Assembly: GCF_033568475.1 (NCBI RefSeq)
Contig: NC_133123.1
Span: forward strand, 135,864,242-135,928,241
DNA length: 64,000 nucleotides
Reading direction: 5' to 3'
Source of the DNA: Henckelia pumila
Taxonomy: Eukaryota; Streptophyta; Magnoliopsida; Lamiales; Gesneriaceae
A model generated the notes under the pieces. That model saw nothing but the letters and a program-made list of their open reading frames with translations, was not told the DNA's origin and ran no database searches. Shown here in pieces: positions 1 through 12,296 of the stretch; the first letter of the stretch is position 1; the number at the start of each line of letters is the position of its first letter. A program made the translations under genes and the position numbers.

Positions 1-399
1 AAAACTTACATCAAATCGAAGGTCTCATTGCAAGGATTCCAGAACATCTTTCGGAATTGAAATCGGATAACCGGATCAAATGATACGGCAATTTGAAAAT
101 CAATCACAAGAAGGGAAAAGGAAGAACTCGACCCTCTGTTCCTATTTTCTTTCCAATTCTGAATTGTTTCACACACATACACGTATACATGCTGACCATG
201 CTTTTACAATTCTGATAACTTCAATGATTATTGCAATTTAGCCCCTCAAATCTTCAAAAATTGCAATTTGGTCCTCAGCTTCTCAATTCATTCACTTTCA
301 ATCCTAAATAATTTAAGAATATTAGAATTTAAGTCAAAACTCTAAATATTTCCAAATTAAATATTCTCGGATCAAAATTAAATAATTTCGGGCGTTACA
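1..399 (-). repeat. Terminal fragment of an old gypsy-type LTR
   Basis: The stretch ends in TTTCGGGCGTTACA at about 386-399. This is the reverse complement of the TGTAACGCCC start seen on gypsy LTRs elsewhere in the window (2543, 11190, 61602). The AT-rich body with low-complexity blocks also resembles those LTRs. No internal coding region is visible and the other end lies outside the window, so it is read as an LTR remnant in minus orientation. Family assignment is inference. Confidence 0.5.
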
Positions 400-524
400 A
401 AAACTAAAAAGTATTTTCTAAAGCTCTCTCAAATATTACCTTAATATGGTTTTTTTTTTCATGATTTATCTTATTGGTAACTCGTGTGATTGACGATTTT
501 GTGAAATGCATTTCTATGTATATA

Positions 525-532
525 TATATGTA

Positions 533-582
<50 letters not shown>
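525..582. repeat. (TA)n(TG)n microsatellite, gypsy target site
   Basis: A compound TA then TG dinucleotide run. The gypsy element at 583-11190 inserted into the TG part: GTGTG at 578-582 is repeated as GTGTG at 11191-11195, and TG repeat resumes to about 11212. The 400-524 stretch before it is AT-rich and holds nothing I recognise. Confidence 0.9.
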
Positions 583-586
<4 letters not shown>

Positions 587-2543
587 AGACCTCGTTTTTA
601 ATCAACTAATCTCGGACAAAACAACCGATAAGTAAACGAGGAACCAAGATTAGAAGCAACCAATGATTTTTTTTTTTAAAGAAGGCTCGCGCGCCCGCGT
701 TGATGTCAGCGCGCCCGCGCTGAGACTTCGCTAAAACCAACGCGCCCGCGCCCTTTCCTCGCAAAGAGGCCGCGCGCCCGCGCCGTCCTCTCGCCCAGAA
801 ATAATGAGGCACCGAAATAAACTCAACAAAACCTAAACATTTGCATTAAAAGTATTTGACAAGCCAATAACAATACCAGAAAGGTTTAGGGAAGAGAAAC
901 ATTCAATTCGATAATACCTACATCGATTCTTGCTTACAAAACAAATACGAGAAGTTCGAATGACTAAACATGTTCGCAAAACATAACTAGATTGACATGC
1001 TGATTCGACTTCTAAACGAGTCTCACTTCTATCTCTTGCTCTTGACGCTAACCAGGTCTATGCTGACTTGATCCTGCCCTTCCTGTTGCCAAATACACAT
1101 ACAAAACAAAGCAACAGCCGGATAAACCGGTGAGAATGATAATCCCAGTAAAAGTAACATATCAAGTAATACAACAATAAACATGCTTTCAAGACAACAA
1201 CACAATCAATAACAACGTAATGAAATGCATGTCTTTAAACCGGGATATCAAATCTGATAAACGAAGGATTGCTGCTGTGCTTTTGGGATCCCGAGGATGA
1301 GATCATGTGACGACTCACCGACTCTCTCAATCGAGGTGGTGCCACATATCTCACTCTTCTAGACTTTGAGCAACCAAAATGAGTATGCTAGCACTAGGCG
1401 ATACGACTACGACCTAGGCCACTTAATCATAGTTCCCAAACGTCCAAACAAAAAGGGCAGTTCTGCCCGCTGAAATCAACGTAGGCTCAAGATGAATGCA
1501 TAGCAGAAACTTAAAACATAAGCCACATAGTCAAAAGAAAAATCAATCAACAAGACACAAGTTCCTCATGCTAGAACAAGTGTAGATGCAATATGTGATT
1601 TTAAAGGGAAACTCGAGAACCAACTGTCCCGAGTATGCTATCCCGCTACGATGACTGCTTATACCTTTCGATGCCGTAGATCCAACTCCGGACAAGCTAC
1701 AACAAAAGATTGTATCAACAACTATACAACCTAAACAACAAACAACGATTCAAGGAAATTTCTTTACCGTTCTTCGTCCAACTCTCGACGAACAATGCTG
1801 CTAACACAGGGCTCGACAAACTCCAACGAATCTGTACGAATACAAGAGTTGATCAACAAAAATGATCACTCACAAGCCAAAGCTTCAATCAATACGAAAA
1901 TGGTTCGAAATCTCCAAAACTCAAACCGACGGCATAACGACTATAAACTGAACAAACCGGAAATGCAGACAGCAATTCAATACCGATATAACTTCATATC
2001 AATGCCCAAAACAACAATAACAAAGCAAACCCATCAATCCAAAAATCCACATTTTCGAAAAAGGCTTCCAAAAATCATAACAAATCCGAACGTCGCTCTA
2101 ATTCAAAACCGACAGATAATAAACGATCAGAACTCTGTCAAGAACAACATACTCGAATCTCGAACAATTCTAACAACATCCAAAAACTAGAATGTAGCTG
2201 ATCGTAGAAGAACTTACGATATAACGGAGCTCTCGCTGCAGTGATCGCTAATCTACCTTCAGAAATAATTTCCAACGGCCGGATCGAGCTCGGACTGAAA
2301 TCCCAAAGCTCAAAAGCTCAAAGAGGCGTCTACAATGGAGGTTCACGCCCAAGGGAGAAGATGAGGAGAAAAGAAGACTAGTCTCAAGTGTAGATAATAT
2401 ATTAAACTCCAAAATTGCGTTTTAGTCCTAGAAATTTCCAAAATTTGCAAAAAGAACCATGATCAAAATCAAGTCGGCTCTTAAACTCTGTAATCTCCGA
2501 TTAACTCAAATAAACTCATTTAAGATAAAAACGGAGCGTTACA
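583..2543 (-). repeat. 3' LTR of the gypsy element
   Basis: 1961 bp, TG...CA ends, matching 7353-8485 plus 10367-11190 along its length with scattered substitutions. It contains a GC-rich block (about 685-785) where the unit GCGCGCCCGCG recurs about five times in otherwise AT-rich DNA. A 131-codon open frame at 1795-2190 is shortened to 87 codons in the other LTR and resembles no protein I know, so I do not call it a gene. Confidence 0.93.
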
Positions 2544-2560
2544 ATTCTCCCCCACTAAGA
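2544..2560 (-). promoter_or_regulatory. Polypurine tract of the gypsy element
   Basis: Directly inside the 3' LTR. On the minus strand it reads as a purine-rich run ending in AGTGGGGGAGAA. Position and composition are those expected for priming of plus-strand DNA synthesis. Confidence 0.85.
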
Positions 2561-2641
2561 AGAGATTTCGTCCTCGAAATCAACAAGAACCACAACTCAT
2601 AAGATAGAATAAAGAACTAAAGACAGTAAGAAGAACTCACG

Positions 2642-5600
2642 TCATCCGAATAACTCCGGAAATCGCTGTCTCATGTCAGATTCTGACTTCCAAGTCGCTT
2701 CCTCAACTCCGTGACGGCTCCACTGCACTTTCACCAACGGAATCAAATTGGTTCTGAGTTGTTTCTCCTTCCGATCAAGGATCTGAATCGGTCGCTCAAA
2801 GTAGCTCAGAGTCTCGTCTAACTCGGCTTCGTCAGGCTGAAGAATATGAGAAGGATCTGGATGATACTTTCACAGCAAAGAGATGTGAAAAACGTCGTGA
2901 ATACCAGATAAAGACGGAGGAAGTGCAAGTCTGTAGGCAAGATCGCCTATCTTCTCGAGAATCTCGTATGACCCGATGAATCTCGGAGATAACTTTCCTC
3001 TCTTACCGAATCTGACAGTGCCTCTGAAAGGTGAAATCTTCAGAAAGACTCGGTCTCCCTGATCAAAACTCAGAGGTCTACGCCTGACATTCGCATATTT
3101 CGCCTGTCTATCCTGAGCTGACTTCATTCTAAACTGAATGACCTTAAACTGCTCTGCCATATCTCTAAGCATCTCCGGTCCCAAATCTGGTAACTCGGAC
3201 AAATCATCCCAAAACAACGGAGATCGGAACTTCTTATCATACAAAGCCTCAAAAGGCGCCATACCGATACTCGCTTGGAAGGTGTTGTTGTAAGAAAACT
3301 TGACAAGAGGCAAAGAATCCTGCCAACTAGTGCCAAAGTCTAGCACTACCGCTCGCAGCATATCCTCTAACGTCTGGATAGTCCGCTCTGACTGTCCATC
3401 GGTCTGAGGATGATAAGTTGTACTCAGATGCAATCAAGTACCAAGTGCCCCCTGAAGACTGTGCCAGAAGTGAGAAGTGAATCTAGGATCTCTGTCTGAA
3501 ACGATCGACTTCGGCACACCATGCAATCTCACAACATTGCTAACATACAACTCAGCCATCTGATCATGACGATACGTCATCCTATACGGAATAAAACACG
3601 CAGACTTCGTCAATCGGTCGATCACTACCCAAATGGCATCGCATCCTCGAACGGATCGTGGTAGCTTCGTGACGAAATCCATGGAAATATGATCCCACTT
3701 CCATTCAGGAACAGATAGACTGTGCAACAGACCTCCTGGTTGCTTCCGTTCTGCTTTTACTTGCTGACAGTTCAAACACCGAGATACAAACCTCGCAACA
3801 TCGCTCTTCATTCTCTTCCACCAGAACTGGTTCTTCAGGTCGTTGTACATCTTACGACCTCCAGGATGAATACTAAACCGACTGCAATGAGCCTCTCGGA
3901 GAATACGCTGTCTCAAATCCGAAATATCAGGTACAACAATACGGTTATTCACAAACAAAACGTCATCTCTAACCTGAAATTTAGACTGATGCCCAGATCT
4001 GACTTTCTCTACTGAAACCTGAATGCTCGGCTCAGACTTCTGTGCTTCTCTGATTGCAACAAACAACTCCGGTTTGGCTTGAATAGCAAACACTCTGATA
4101 GTCTCCCTATCTGTTTCAAACACTAAACCAGAAGTGCAACAATCATCGATCAACTGAGAAACACCAATAGTAGAAAGAGATAAAGAACAAAGCTTTCGGC
4201 TCAAGGCATCTGCAACTGCATTCGACTTTCCCGGATAATACTTGATTTCACAGTCGAAATACTTCAACAGGTCTAACCATCTTCTCTATCTCATATTCAG
4301 CTTTGCCTATGAAAACAAGTACTTAAGGCTTTTATGGTCAGAAAAGATCTCGAAAGACTCACCATACAGATAGTGACGCCAGATCTTCAGAGCAAAGACG
4401 ATCGCAGCTAGTTCAAGATCATGAACCGGATAACGAGTCTCGTGCGGTTTCAGCTGCCTCGATGCATACTCCACCACATGCTTATGTTGCGTAAGAACAC
4501 AACCCAAGCCTCGGTTAGAAGCATCACAATAGACTGTGAAACCTCCAGTACCCTTCGGAATAGAAAGAATCGGAGCACTGGTCAGTCTCCTCTTCAGATC
4601 AACAAATCTAACCTCACAATCTGCAGTCCAGACAAAAGGCGCATTCTTCTGAGTCAGCTGGGTAATAGGCTTGGCAATAGACGAGAAACCCTCGATGAAT
4701 CGGCGATAATAACCAGCTAAACCCATGAAGCTTCGTATCTCAGGTACTGATGTCGGTCTAGGCCAATTCATAACCGCTTCAATCTTGCTGGGATCGACAG
4801 AAATCCCATCTCCAGAAATGATGTTACCGAGAAAGACAACTCGATCCAACCAGAATTCACACTTAGACAACTTGGCAAACAACTGCTCAACGCGCAAAAT
4901 CTGCAGTACGGTCCTCAAGTGCTCTGCATGGTCAGTACGGTTCTTCGAGTAGATAAGAATATCATCGATAAAGATAATGACAAACTCATCTAAATAAAGC
5001 TGAAAGATACGGTTCATCAAACCCATAAAAACCGCGGGAGCATTAGTCAAACCGAACGGCATGACTATAAACTCAAAATGACCATACCTCGTTCTGAATG
5101 CGGTCTTAGGAACATCTTCCTCTCGCACTCTCAGCTGATGATAGCCTGACCTCAGATCAATCTTCGAATAGACAGAAGAACCCTGCAGCTGATCAAAAAG
5201 GTCATCTATTCGGGGTAAAGGATACCTGTTCTTAATTGTAGCCTGATTCAACTGACGGTAGTCGATACAAAGCCGCATAGAACCATCCTTCTTCCGAACA
5301 AACAGAACAGGAGCACCCCAAGGCGATACACTAGGTCTGATGTATCCCTTGGCAATCAAATCTTCAAGTTGCTCCTTCAAATCTCCCAGTTCAATAGGTG
5401 CCATACGATAAGGAGTTTTGGAAATAGGTTGAGTACCTGGCACCAAATCGATGCTGAATTTGATCTCTCGAATAGGTGGCAATCCAGGAACATCTTCCGA
5501 AAACACATCAGCAAAATCTCTAACCACTGGTAAATCTACCAAAGCTGGGCTAGATTTCAGTACATCAACCGCATAAACCAAAAATCCTTCTGCACCTCTC

Positions 5601-7090
5601 TGTAACAAACGAGTCATAGATAACACTGAAATCAAAGGAATTCTAGATCGAGAACCCTTACCAAAGAGTTTCCACTCGTCTGCCATTTCAGGTCTGAACC
5701 TGACAACCTTCAGAAAACAATCAACTGTTGCCCTGTACTTGGTCAAAGCATCTATACCGACAATACAATCAAAATCTGACAGTCCAAGCACAATACATTT
5801 GAATTCTAACAAATTCCCCTCAAAACAAAGTTCACAGTTCCTGACTAGTCTGATAGAAACAATTCCTCCACCCAACGGTGAAGTAACAGCTACTATAATA
5901 GGCAACAACTCAGTAGGCAAGACATGCAATAACATAAATTTCTCAGAGATAAAGGAATGGGAAGCACCTGTATCTATCAAAACATGATCAGAATAACAAA
6001 AAATCGAACAGTTACCTGCTATAACATCGTCAGGTGCTGCCTGAGCATGATCCTCTGTCAAAGCAAAGACTCGTGCCTGCTGTCTCGGAGGCTGGTTCGC
6101 ACTAGAGTTACCTCTCTGTTTGTTCTGCTTCTGAGGCTGGAAAGAGTGCACTGCAGAAGACTGCCTCTCGGGTTGAGCTGCAGGTCGAGATGAACTTCTG
6201 CTCTGAGCTCTATCTCTGTTACGCTGAGGGCACACCTTAGAGAAGTGTCCCGGTTGCTGACAGGTGTTAGAATTACCAAAGACTCCCACACACTGATCCG
6301 GTGAGTGTCTTCCCCCACACTTGCTGCAGTACATGGCTGAAGATCCAGAACTCTGTCCTGAACCAAATTGCTTGGAACCACTGGAACTAGAAGAACTGTT
6401 CCCCTGCCTCTTGAACTGTTTACCTCTTGCTTTGTACTGATCCTTTCTGTTTCCCCCACTGTTTCCACCTTCATACCTTTGCTGCTGGTTCTGATGCTGA
6501 GGTGGCGGATTCTGATACTGAGATGGTTGATTATGATACTGCCTCTGTTGCTGAGGTGCTACCTGGTTACCTCTTTGCCTCCACAAGCCTGCTTCTGCTC
6601 CCTTTGCGTGATTCATGACATCTGCAAAGTTGTTAGGCCTGTTGGTGTTTACCAACGTGAAGACATCGGGATTCAAATCATTGATGAACTGATCTGCCTT
6701 AGCTTCTTCATCTCCGACAATTAGCGGTGCAAAACGCAACAGACTATCAAACTTAGCCACGTACTCTTCAATGTTCAGATTCCCTTGCCTCAGATTGGCA
6801 AACTCTGCTCCCTTATCTTTGCGATACGAGATAGGGAAAAACCGTTTATAAAACTCAGATTTAAAAAGAGACCAAGTAACTTCCGTATCTCTACTCTCCA
6901 TTGCTTTCTTCGTCGTGATCCACCAGCTTTTAGCAACCCCACGGAGCTGATGAATGACTAACCTGATTCGGCGGTCATCGGTGTAGTAATGGAATCGAAC
7001 AACTGATCGATATCATCCAACCAACTCTCGCAGTCAACTGGATTTTCTGAACCCATCAATAACGGCGGAACGAGATATCTCAATCGCTAC
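2642..7090 (-). pseudogene. gag-pol of the Ty3/gypsy chromovirus (broken)
   Basis: Read on minus. From 6901 downward an 864-codon frame carries the gag core, a zinc knuckle (Cys/His around residues 192-224), the protease motif DTGA (310-313), RT with FIDD (644-647), and RNase H up to a TAG at 4307-4309. The same frame continues through a TAG at 4286-4288 into the HHCC zinc finger and integrase core, a TGA at 3434-3436, the integrase C-terminus, a TGA at 2870-2872, and a chromodomain-like tail ending at 2642. Gag coding continues upstream to about 7090 but needs a frameshift near 6960. All four nonsense codons lie one C-to-T change from CAG or CGA, which fits decay of methylated cytosines. The host-protein-like gag N-terminus is short. 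Confidence 0.9.
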
Positions 7091-7330
7091 AACCGGTGCC
7101 CTTTACAACCGCTCAGAAAACCGGATACCAGTCGATAACATAAGCAGTTATATCTCAAGTAGATCATGCTTTATAAAAGTAAATCACATAACCATGTAAT
7201 TCAAATAATTCTCAACAATAAAGCATGCTCACATGGAATTAATTATACAGCTAAAATAATTCAAACACATGCGAGGAGCCAATACATACAGACTTGATCT
7301 ACCCCGCTCACTCTAGTTCAACCAAGAATC

Positions 7331-7347
7331 TTATCGCTCTGATACCA
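7331..7347 (-). promoter_or_regulatory. Primer binding site (initiator Met-tRNA) of the gypsy element
   Basis: The minus strand reads TGGTATCAGAGCGATAA, the standard complement of the 3' end of plant initiator methionine tRNA. It is five bases from the LTR edge at 7353. It fixes the element's orientation as minus. It is not a tRNA gene. Confidence 0.93.
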
Positions 7348-7352
7348 CTTTA

Positions 7353-10300
7353 TGTGAGACCTCATTTCTAATCAACTAATCTCGGACAAAACAACCGATA
7401 AGTAAACGAGGAACCAAGATTAGAATAAACCAATGATTTTTTTTAAAGAAGGCTCGCGCGCCCGCGCTGATGTCAGCACGCCCGCGCCGAGACTTCGCTA
7501 AAACCAGCGCGCCCGCATCCTTTCCTCGCAAAGAGGCCGCGCGCCCGCGCCGTCCTCTCGCCCAGAAATAATGAGGCACCGAAATAAACTCAACAAAACC
7601 TAAACACTTGCATTAAAAGTATTTGACAAGCCAATAACAATACCAAAAAGGTTTAGGGAAGAGAAACATTCAATTCGATAGTACCTACATCGATTCTTGC
7701 TTACAAAACAAATACGAGAAGTTCGAATGACTAAACATGTTCGCAAAACATAACTAGATTGACATGCTGATTCGACTTCTAAACGAGTCTCACTTCTATC
7801 TCTTGCTCTTGACGCTAACCAGGTCTATGCTGACTTGATCCTGCCCTTCTTGTTGCCAAGTACACATACAAAACAAAGAACAGCCGGATAAACCGGTGAG
7901 AATGATAATCCCAGTAAAAGCAATATATCAAGTAATACAATAATAAACATGCTTTCAAGACAACAACACAATCAATAACAACGTAATGAAATGCATGTCT
8001 TTAAACCAGGATATCAAATCTGATAAACGAAGGATTGCTGCTGTGCTTTTGGGATCCCGAGGATGAGATCATGTGACGACTCACCGACTCTCCCAATCGA
8101 GGTGGTGCCACATATATCACTCCTCTAGACTTTGAGCAACCATAATGAGTATGCGAGCACTAGGCGATACGACTACGACCTAGGTCACTCAATCATAGTT
8201 CCCAAACTTCCAAACAAAAAATGCGGTTCTGCCCGCTGAAATCAACGTAGGCTCAAGATGAATGCATAGCAGAAACATAAAACATAAGCCACATAGTCAA
8301 AAGCAAAATCAATCAACAAGACACAAGTTCCTCATGCTAGAACAAGTGTAGATGCAATATGTGATTTGAAAGGAAAACTCGAGAACCAACTCTCCCGAGT
8401 ATGCTATCCCGCTACGATGACTGCTTTTACCTTTCGATGTCGTAGATCCAACTCCGGACAAGCTACAACAAAAGATTGTATCAACTGTTGGAAAACGGTG
8501 TTCAGATCAATTAAGAATTGATACCTGGTGCAGCGGAAGTTTAAAATTTTATTTTATTATATGGAACGATTCCATATATGGGTATCAAAATTTTTACGAT
8601 TAAATTTGTTCAAGTAAAAATAAAACACAGTTAAATTTTTACCTCGTCAAGCAAAGGCTTGATCGTGGACTCCAACAGAATTTAATCTTCTCTTCTTGTA
8701 AATCCCGGGAACCGATGACAGTCACGATCTAACTCCGGAATTAGGTCCACGAATGAAAAAAAGATCTCTGATTGACTGCACTAGAAATCAATCAGAAGTT
8801 TTACGTAGAGAATAAACAGATATGATCTGTTAATTCGATTTGTAATTTTTCGCAAAAATCACAGTCCGAATTTTCTCAAAAGGGACAGAGGAATTTTCGA
8901 AAAATCCTCTTGAATAGTATAGAGTGAATTCGAAAATTGCAGTATTCAATGTGTGTAATTTTCGAACCCAACACCTCTATTTATAGATAATTTCTAGTTA
9001 TAATTGTATCAGGACTCTAACTCCTTAAAGCCCACAATCCATAACTTAAGCCCAACAAGCCAAGCCTGTTGTTATAGAAATTAATATAAAATTCATCGTG
9101 ACTCCGATTGATAAACTGATTTCACCAATGTGCACAGAAACCATTTCTGCATCTTTTAGAGTCAAGATAATTTTTCTGAATCCGAATTCAGTGATTTTCA
9201 AAAATGCTCATCCCTATGTCATTTTAGAAAATCCCACTCCCTTTAGTTAAGAAGTCCAACTTCTCTTTCATTAAATTTAACTCTTTAAATTTAACTATCT
9301 CTACGGGATTTTAGTAATCCATTACTTGTGTAACCCTCAATGGTTCAGGAATACAGCTAGCCGTGGGCTCACAACTCCTTGTGACTCGGAACAACAATTT
9401 CCGACTTACCCATCGAATCATGGTAAGAGCGCCTAGCAACATCGCCCCATGATTCCCTAGGTATTACTGATAGTGCCTGCAAGAACCAGTAGATTTTGGT
9501 TAGCGTACAGTACGGTCCCTTCAACCATATATCCCGATCGAATCAACAACCATTGGTATATCGAGAGTCGTTCGAGATTCGATAACTATGCATAACATCT
9601 TGGAGATCTATTAGTGACATCGATGTGTTACTAGGAACACCAAGTAACCTAAAACACATCATGTACTCTGGCCAGAGATTCGTCACACTAATATCTCCTC
9701 AGATCGCATAGGATATCCACACTCGCAAGTATGTGGTGAATCCTTGACAACAAAGCATCGACTCCTATATGTGTCGTAACTGTACCCAATCCCGACACCT
9801 GATGACCCCAATAGAGTCGGTAAACGAGTCAAAGTACAGTACTAGCATATAGAGTCTCAATGATGTTTCAAGTAATAAGGACTAATGATGTACAACCAAA
9901 ACCGCGGACTTTATCCACTCGATAAGTGATAACCACTTGAAAAGTCCGAATAAGGTAGTTCGATCATTCATCATATGAATATCCATTTGCATGCTTTGAA
10001 CATCTCTATGTTCCATACCAATGAAACGTGGTACTCGGCATCGCAAATGCTAGTCTCAATCTCGAGCGATCCTTATCCTTATTTGCGGACGGCTCAATTG
10101 ACTAGGAACTGTTTAGAATATACAGTGACTATAAGATGTGTTTCATGATAGCCATCCCCATGTGCTACCACATCTTACATACACTATAGTATATTTAAGG
10201 TCTTTATCAAAACAACAATAGTATATCATAATATAACAATATGAAGAAAGATAAAGTCAATGCCATTATAAAAGTGTAAATTATATTAAACAAAAGATTG

Positions 10301-11190
10301 TTTTACATAGAGTCATAAAAGCCCTTAGCCACAAGTTGGCTAACCGGGCACCCACTTTTCATCAACAACTATACTACATAAACAACAAACAACGGTTCAA
10401 GGAAATCTCTTTACCGTTCTTCGTCCAACTCTCGACGAACAATGCTGCTAACACAGGGCTCGACAAACTCCAACGAATCTGTACGAATACAAGAGTTGAT
10501 CAACAACAATGATCACTCACAAGCCAAAGCTTCAATCAATACGAAAATGGTTCGAAATCTCCAAAACTCAAACCGACGGCATAACGGCTATAAACTGAAC
10601 AAATCGGAAACGCAGACAGCAGTTCAATACCGATATAACTTCATATCAATGCCCAAAACAACAATAACAAAGCAAACCCATCAATCCAAAAATTCACATT
10701 TTTGAAAAAGGCTTCCAAAAATCATAACAAATCCGAACGTCGCTCTAATTCAAAACCGACAGATAATAAACGATCAGAACTTTGTCAAGAACAACATACT
10801 CGAATCTCGAACGATTCTAACAACATCCAAAAACTAGAATGTAGCTGATCGTAGAAGAACTTACGATATAACGGAGCTCTCGCTGCAGTGATCGCTAATC
10901 TGCCTTCAGAAATAATTTCCAACGGCCGGATCGAGCTCGGACTGAAATCCCAAAGCTCAAAAGCTCAAAGAGGCGTCTACAATGGAGGTTCATGCCCAAG
11001 GGAGAAGATGAGGAGAAAAGAAGACTAGTCTCAAGTGTAGATAATATATTATACTCCAAAATTGCGTTTTAGTCCCTGAAATTTTCAAAATTTATAAAAA
11101 GGACCCTGATCAAAATCAAGTCGGCTCTTGAACTCTGTAATCTCCGATTAACTCAAATAAACTCATTTAAGATAAAAACGGGGCGTTACA
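7353..11190 (-). repeat. 5' LTR of the gypsy element, interrupted by a solo LTR
   Basis: Two pieces, 7353-8485 and 10367-11190, rejoin to about 1957 bp once the insertion at 8486-10361 and its duplicated TCAAC are removed. That almost equals the 1961-bp 3' LTR. The pair shows point differences along its length, so the element is not recent. Confidence 0.92.
8486..10361. mobile_element. Solo LTR nested in the gypsy LTR
   Basis: 1876 bp starting TGTTGGAAAACGG and ending CACTTTTCA, flanked by the perfect 5-bp duplication TCAAC (8481-8485 and 10362-10366). The undisturbed sequence of the site is visible in the other LTR at about 1715. There is no internal coding region, primer site or polypurine tract, so this is a solo LTR left by LTR-LTR recombination. 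The start, with GCAGCGGAAG shortly after, is like many plant copia LTRs, but superfamily is inference. Confidence 0.88.
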
Positions 11191-11920
11191 GTGTGTGTGT
11201 GTTTGTGTGTGTTAGCAATAAAGTTTTGATATCATGTGCTTTATAATTATAATTATCGTAATTTTCGAATCATCGAATAAAATATTTTGAATTTTAGTAA
11301 AAAGTGTGTTCAATAATACTAAATAAATAAAATAATATCCGAATTGCTTAAAAATTAACAGTACTCCACAAGCCTTGTGCATGCTGAAAATACCGTATAA
11401 TAATAAAATAATAAATGCAAGCTATAGCCTATACAAAAAGATAATAGTAGAGTTTGGTTGGATGCCTTTGTCAACTTAATTGCTGTGTTGGGAAAATAAA
11501 TTTTAATAGTAAGTTCTAAAGTGGACACGCATAAGTAAGAAAAAAAGTTAATTTATCTTAAATAAAGTAAATTTAATATATATGATATATCTCAAAATTA
11601 ATCGATTAAATTTAGCTATTGAATTGAATCCTATGATATAAATAAAACGCGAAAAAATATATCATATAAGAGAAAAATATGGAAACTGTGTGTAGATATT
11701 TTTTTACTTGACCAAGAAAAGGATTATTTTCAGAAGAATTAATAAAGAAAATTGTAATATGGGGATATAAAAATTATATTATGACACCTATTTTTTTCTC
11801 ATACTTAAGATATAAAATTTAAATTAGAAAGTCCAAAGCAAACAAAAATATAAGAGGAAATATTAAATAAATAACGTTAAAAAAAACATAAAAGTAAAAA
11901 TAAAAAAATTTATTATTTAT
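11191..11920. other. AT-rich intergenic DNA upstream of NF-YB
   Basis: After the resumed TG repeat the sequence is strongly AT-rich with no coding frame or repeat I can name. The last few hundred bases should include the NF-YB promoter. I cannot pick a convincing TATA box among the many AT runs. Confidence 0.5.
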
Positions 11921-12066
11921 AAATAATTGAGTAGTAATAAAGAAGTCACCCCCCTCATCTCTCCGTCGTCCGATCGTCCCTTCTCCCTATTTTCAGATTT
12001 CTCCAATCAATCAACCAATCCCCTCTCTTCTTCCCCAAGCGCGCCAAATACAAATCCAACACCCAG

Positions 12067-12282
12067 GTACTCCCCCCCACCGCCACACTGTAATATGTAC
12101 CCACGCGTTCTAATTTCTGATAATTATGCTTGTATGAGGTGGAATCAATCGCACCCGTCTGAAAGTTTCATGCTTTTTGATTTTTTATAGCGTTGTTTCT
12201 TGTTAATCTGAGCAAAATTTTGGTGTTTTCTATTGTTTCTTTTTGTTGTTTTTCTTTTTCGGGATTTTTTTTACTGTGCTAG
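12067..12282 (+). other. Probable 5'-UTR intron of the NF-YB gene
   Basis: A donor in CCCAG|GTACTC (GT 12067-12068) follows a pyrimidine-rich leader with CT-rich promoter-proximal sequence. A T-rich tract ends in GTGCTAG|GGTTTGG (AG 12281-12282) just upstream of the ATG at 12297. The T-rich interior and position suit a leader intron. No transcript evidence, so this is inference. Confidence 0.5.
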
Positions 12283-12296
12283 GGTTTGGATTGGGA

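Larger units (their letters stand above)
583..11190 (-). mobile_element. Ty3/gypsy chromovirus (Tekay/Del-like), full structure, dead
   Basis: A complete LTR retrotransposon on the minus strand. Long LTRs of about 1.96 kb start TGTGAGACC and end GCGTTACA in plus-strand reading. A methionine-tRNA primer binding site lies beside the 5' LTR and a polypurine tract beside the 3' LTR. Protein order is gag, protease, RT, RNase H, integrase, with a chromodomain-like tail (WSRHGVEEATW type, about 2650-2740), which marks a chromovirus. The target duplication GTGTG is perfect. The 5' LTR carries a nested solo LTR. The coding region has at least four nonsense codons and a frameshift, so it cannot make its own proteins. 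The Tekay/Del clade is judged from RT and integrase wording, without a tree. Confidence 0.93.

Noticed and set aside
606-812. Open frame on minus in the gypsy LTR, Arg/Gly/Ala-rich, also at 7376-7579
   Set aside because: It comes from the GC-rich repeated block and exists in both LTRs only because they are copies. Biased composition, no family wording.
1795-2190. 131-codon plus-strand frame in the LTR, shortened at 10442-10705
   Set aside because: Antisense to the element, disrupted in the sister LTR, Asn/Gln/Ile-rich without recognisable domain.
7331-7347. tRNA-Met gene fragment
   Set aside because: Only the 17-nt primer-binding complement is present, next to the LTR. The same holds for 30511-30521. 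No tRNA fold.
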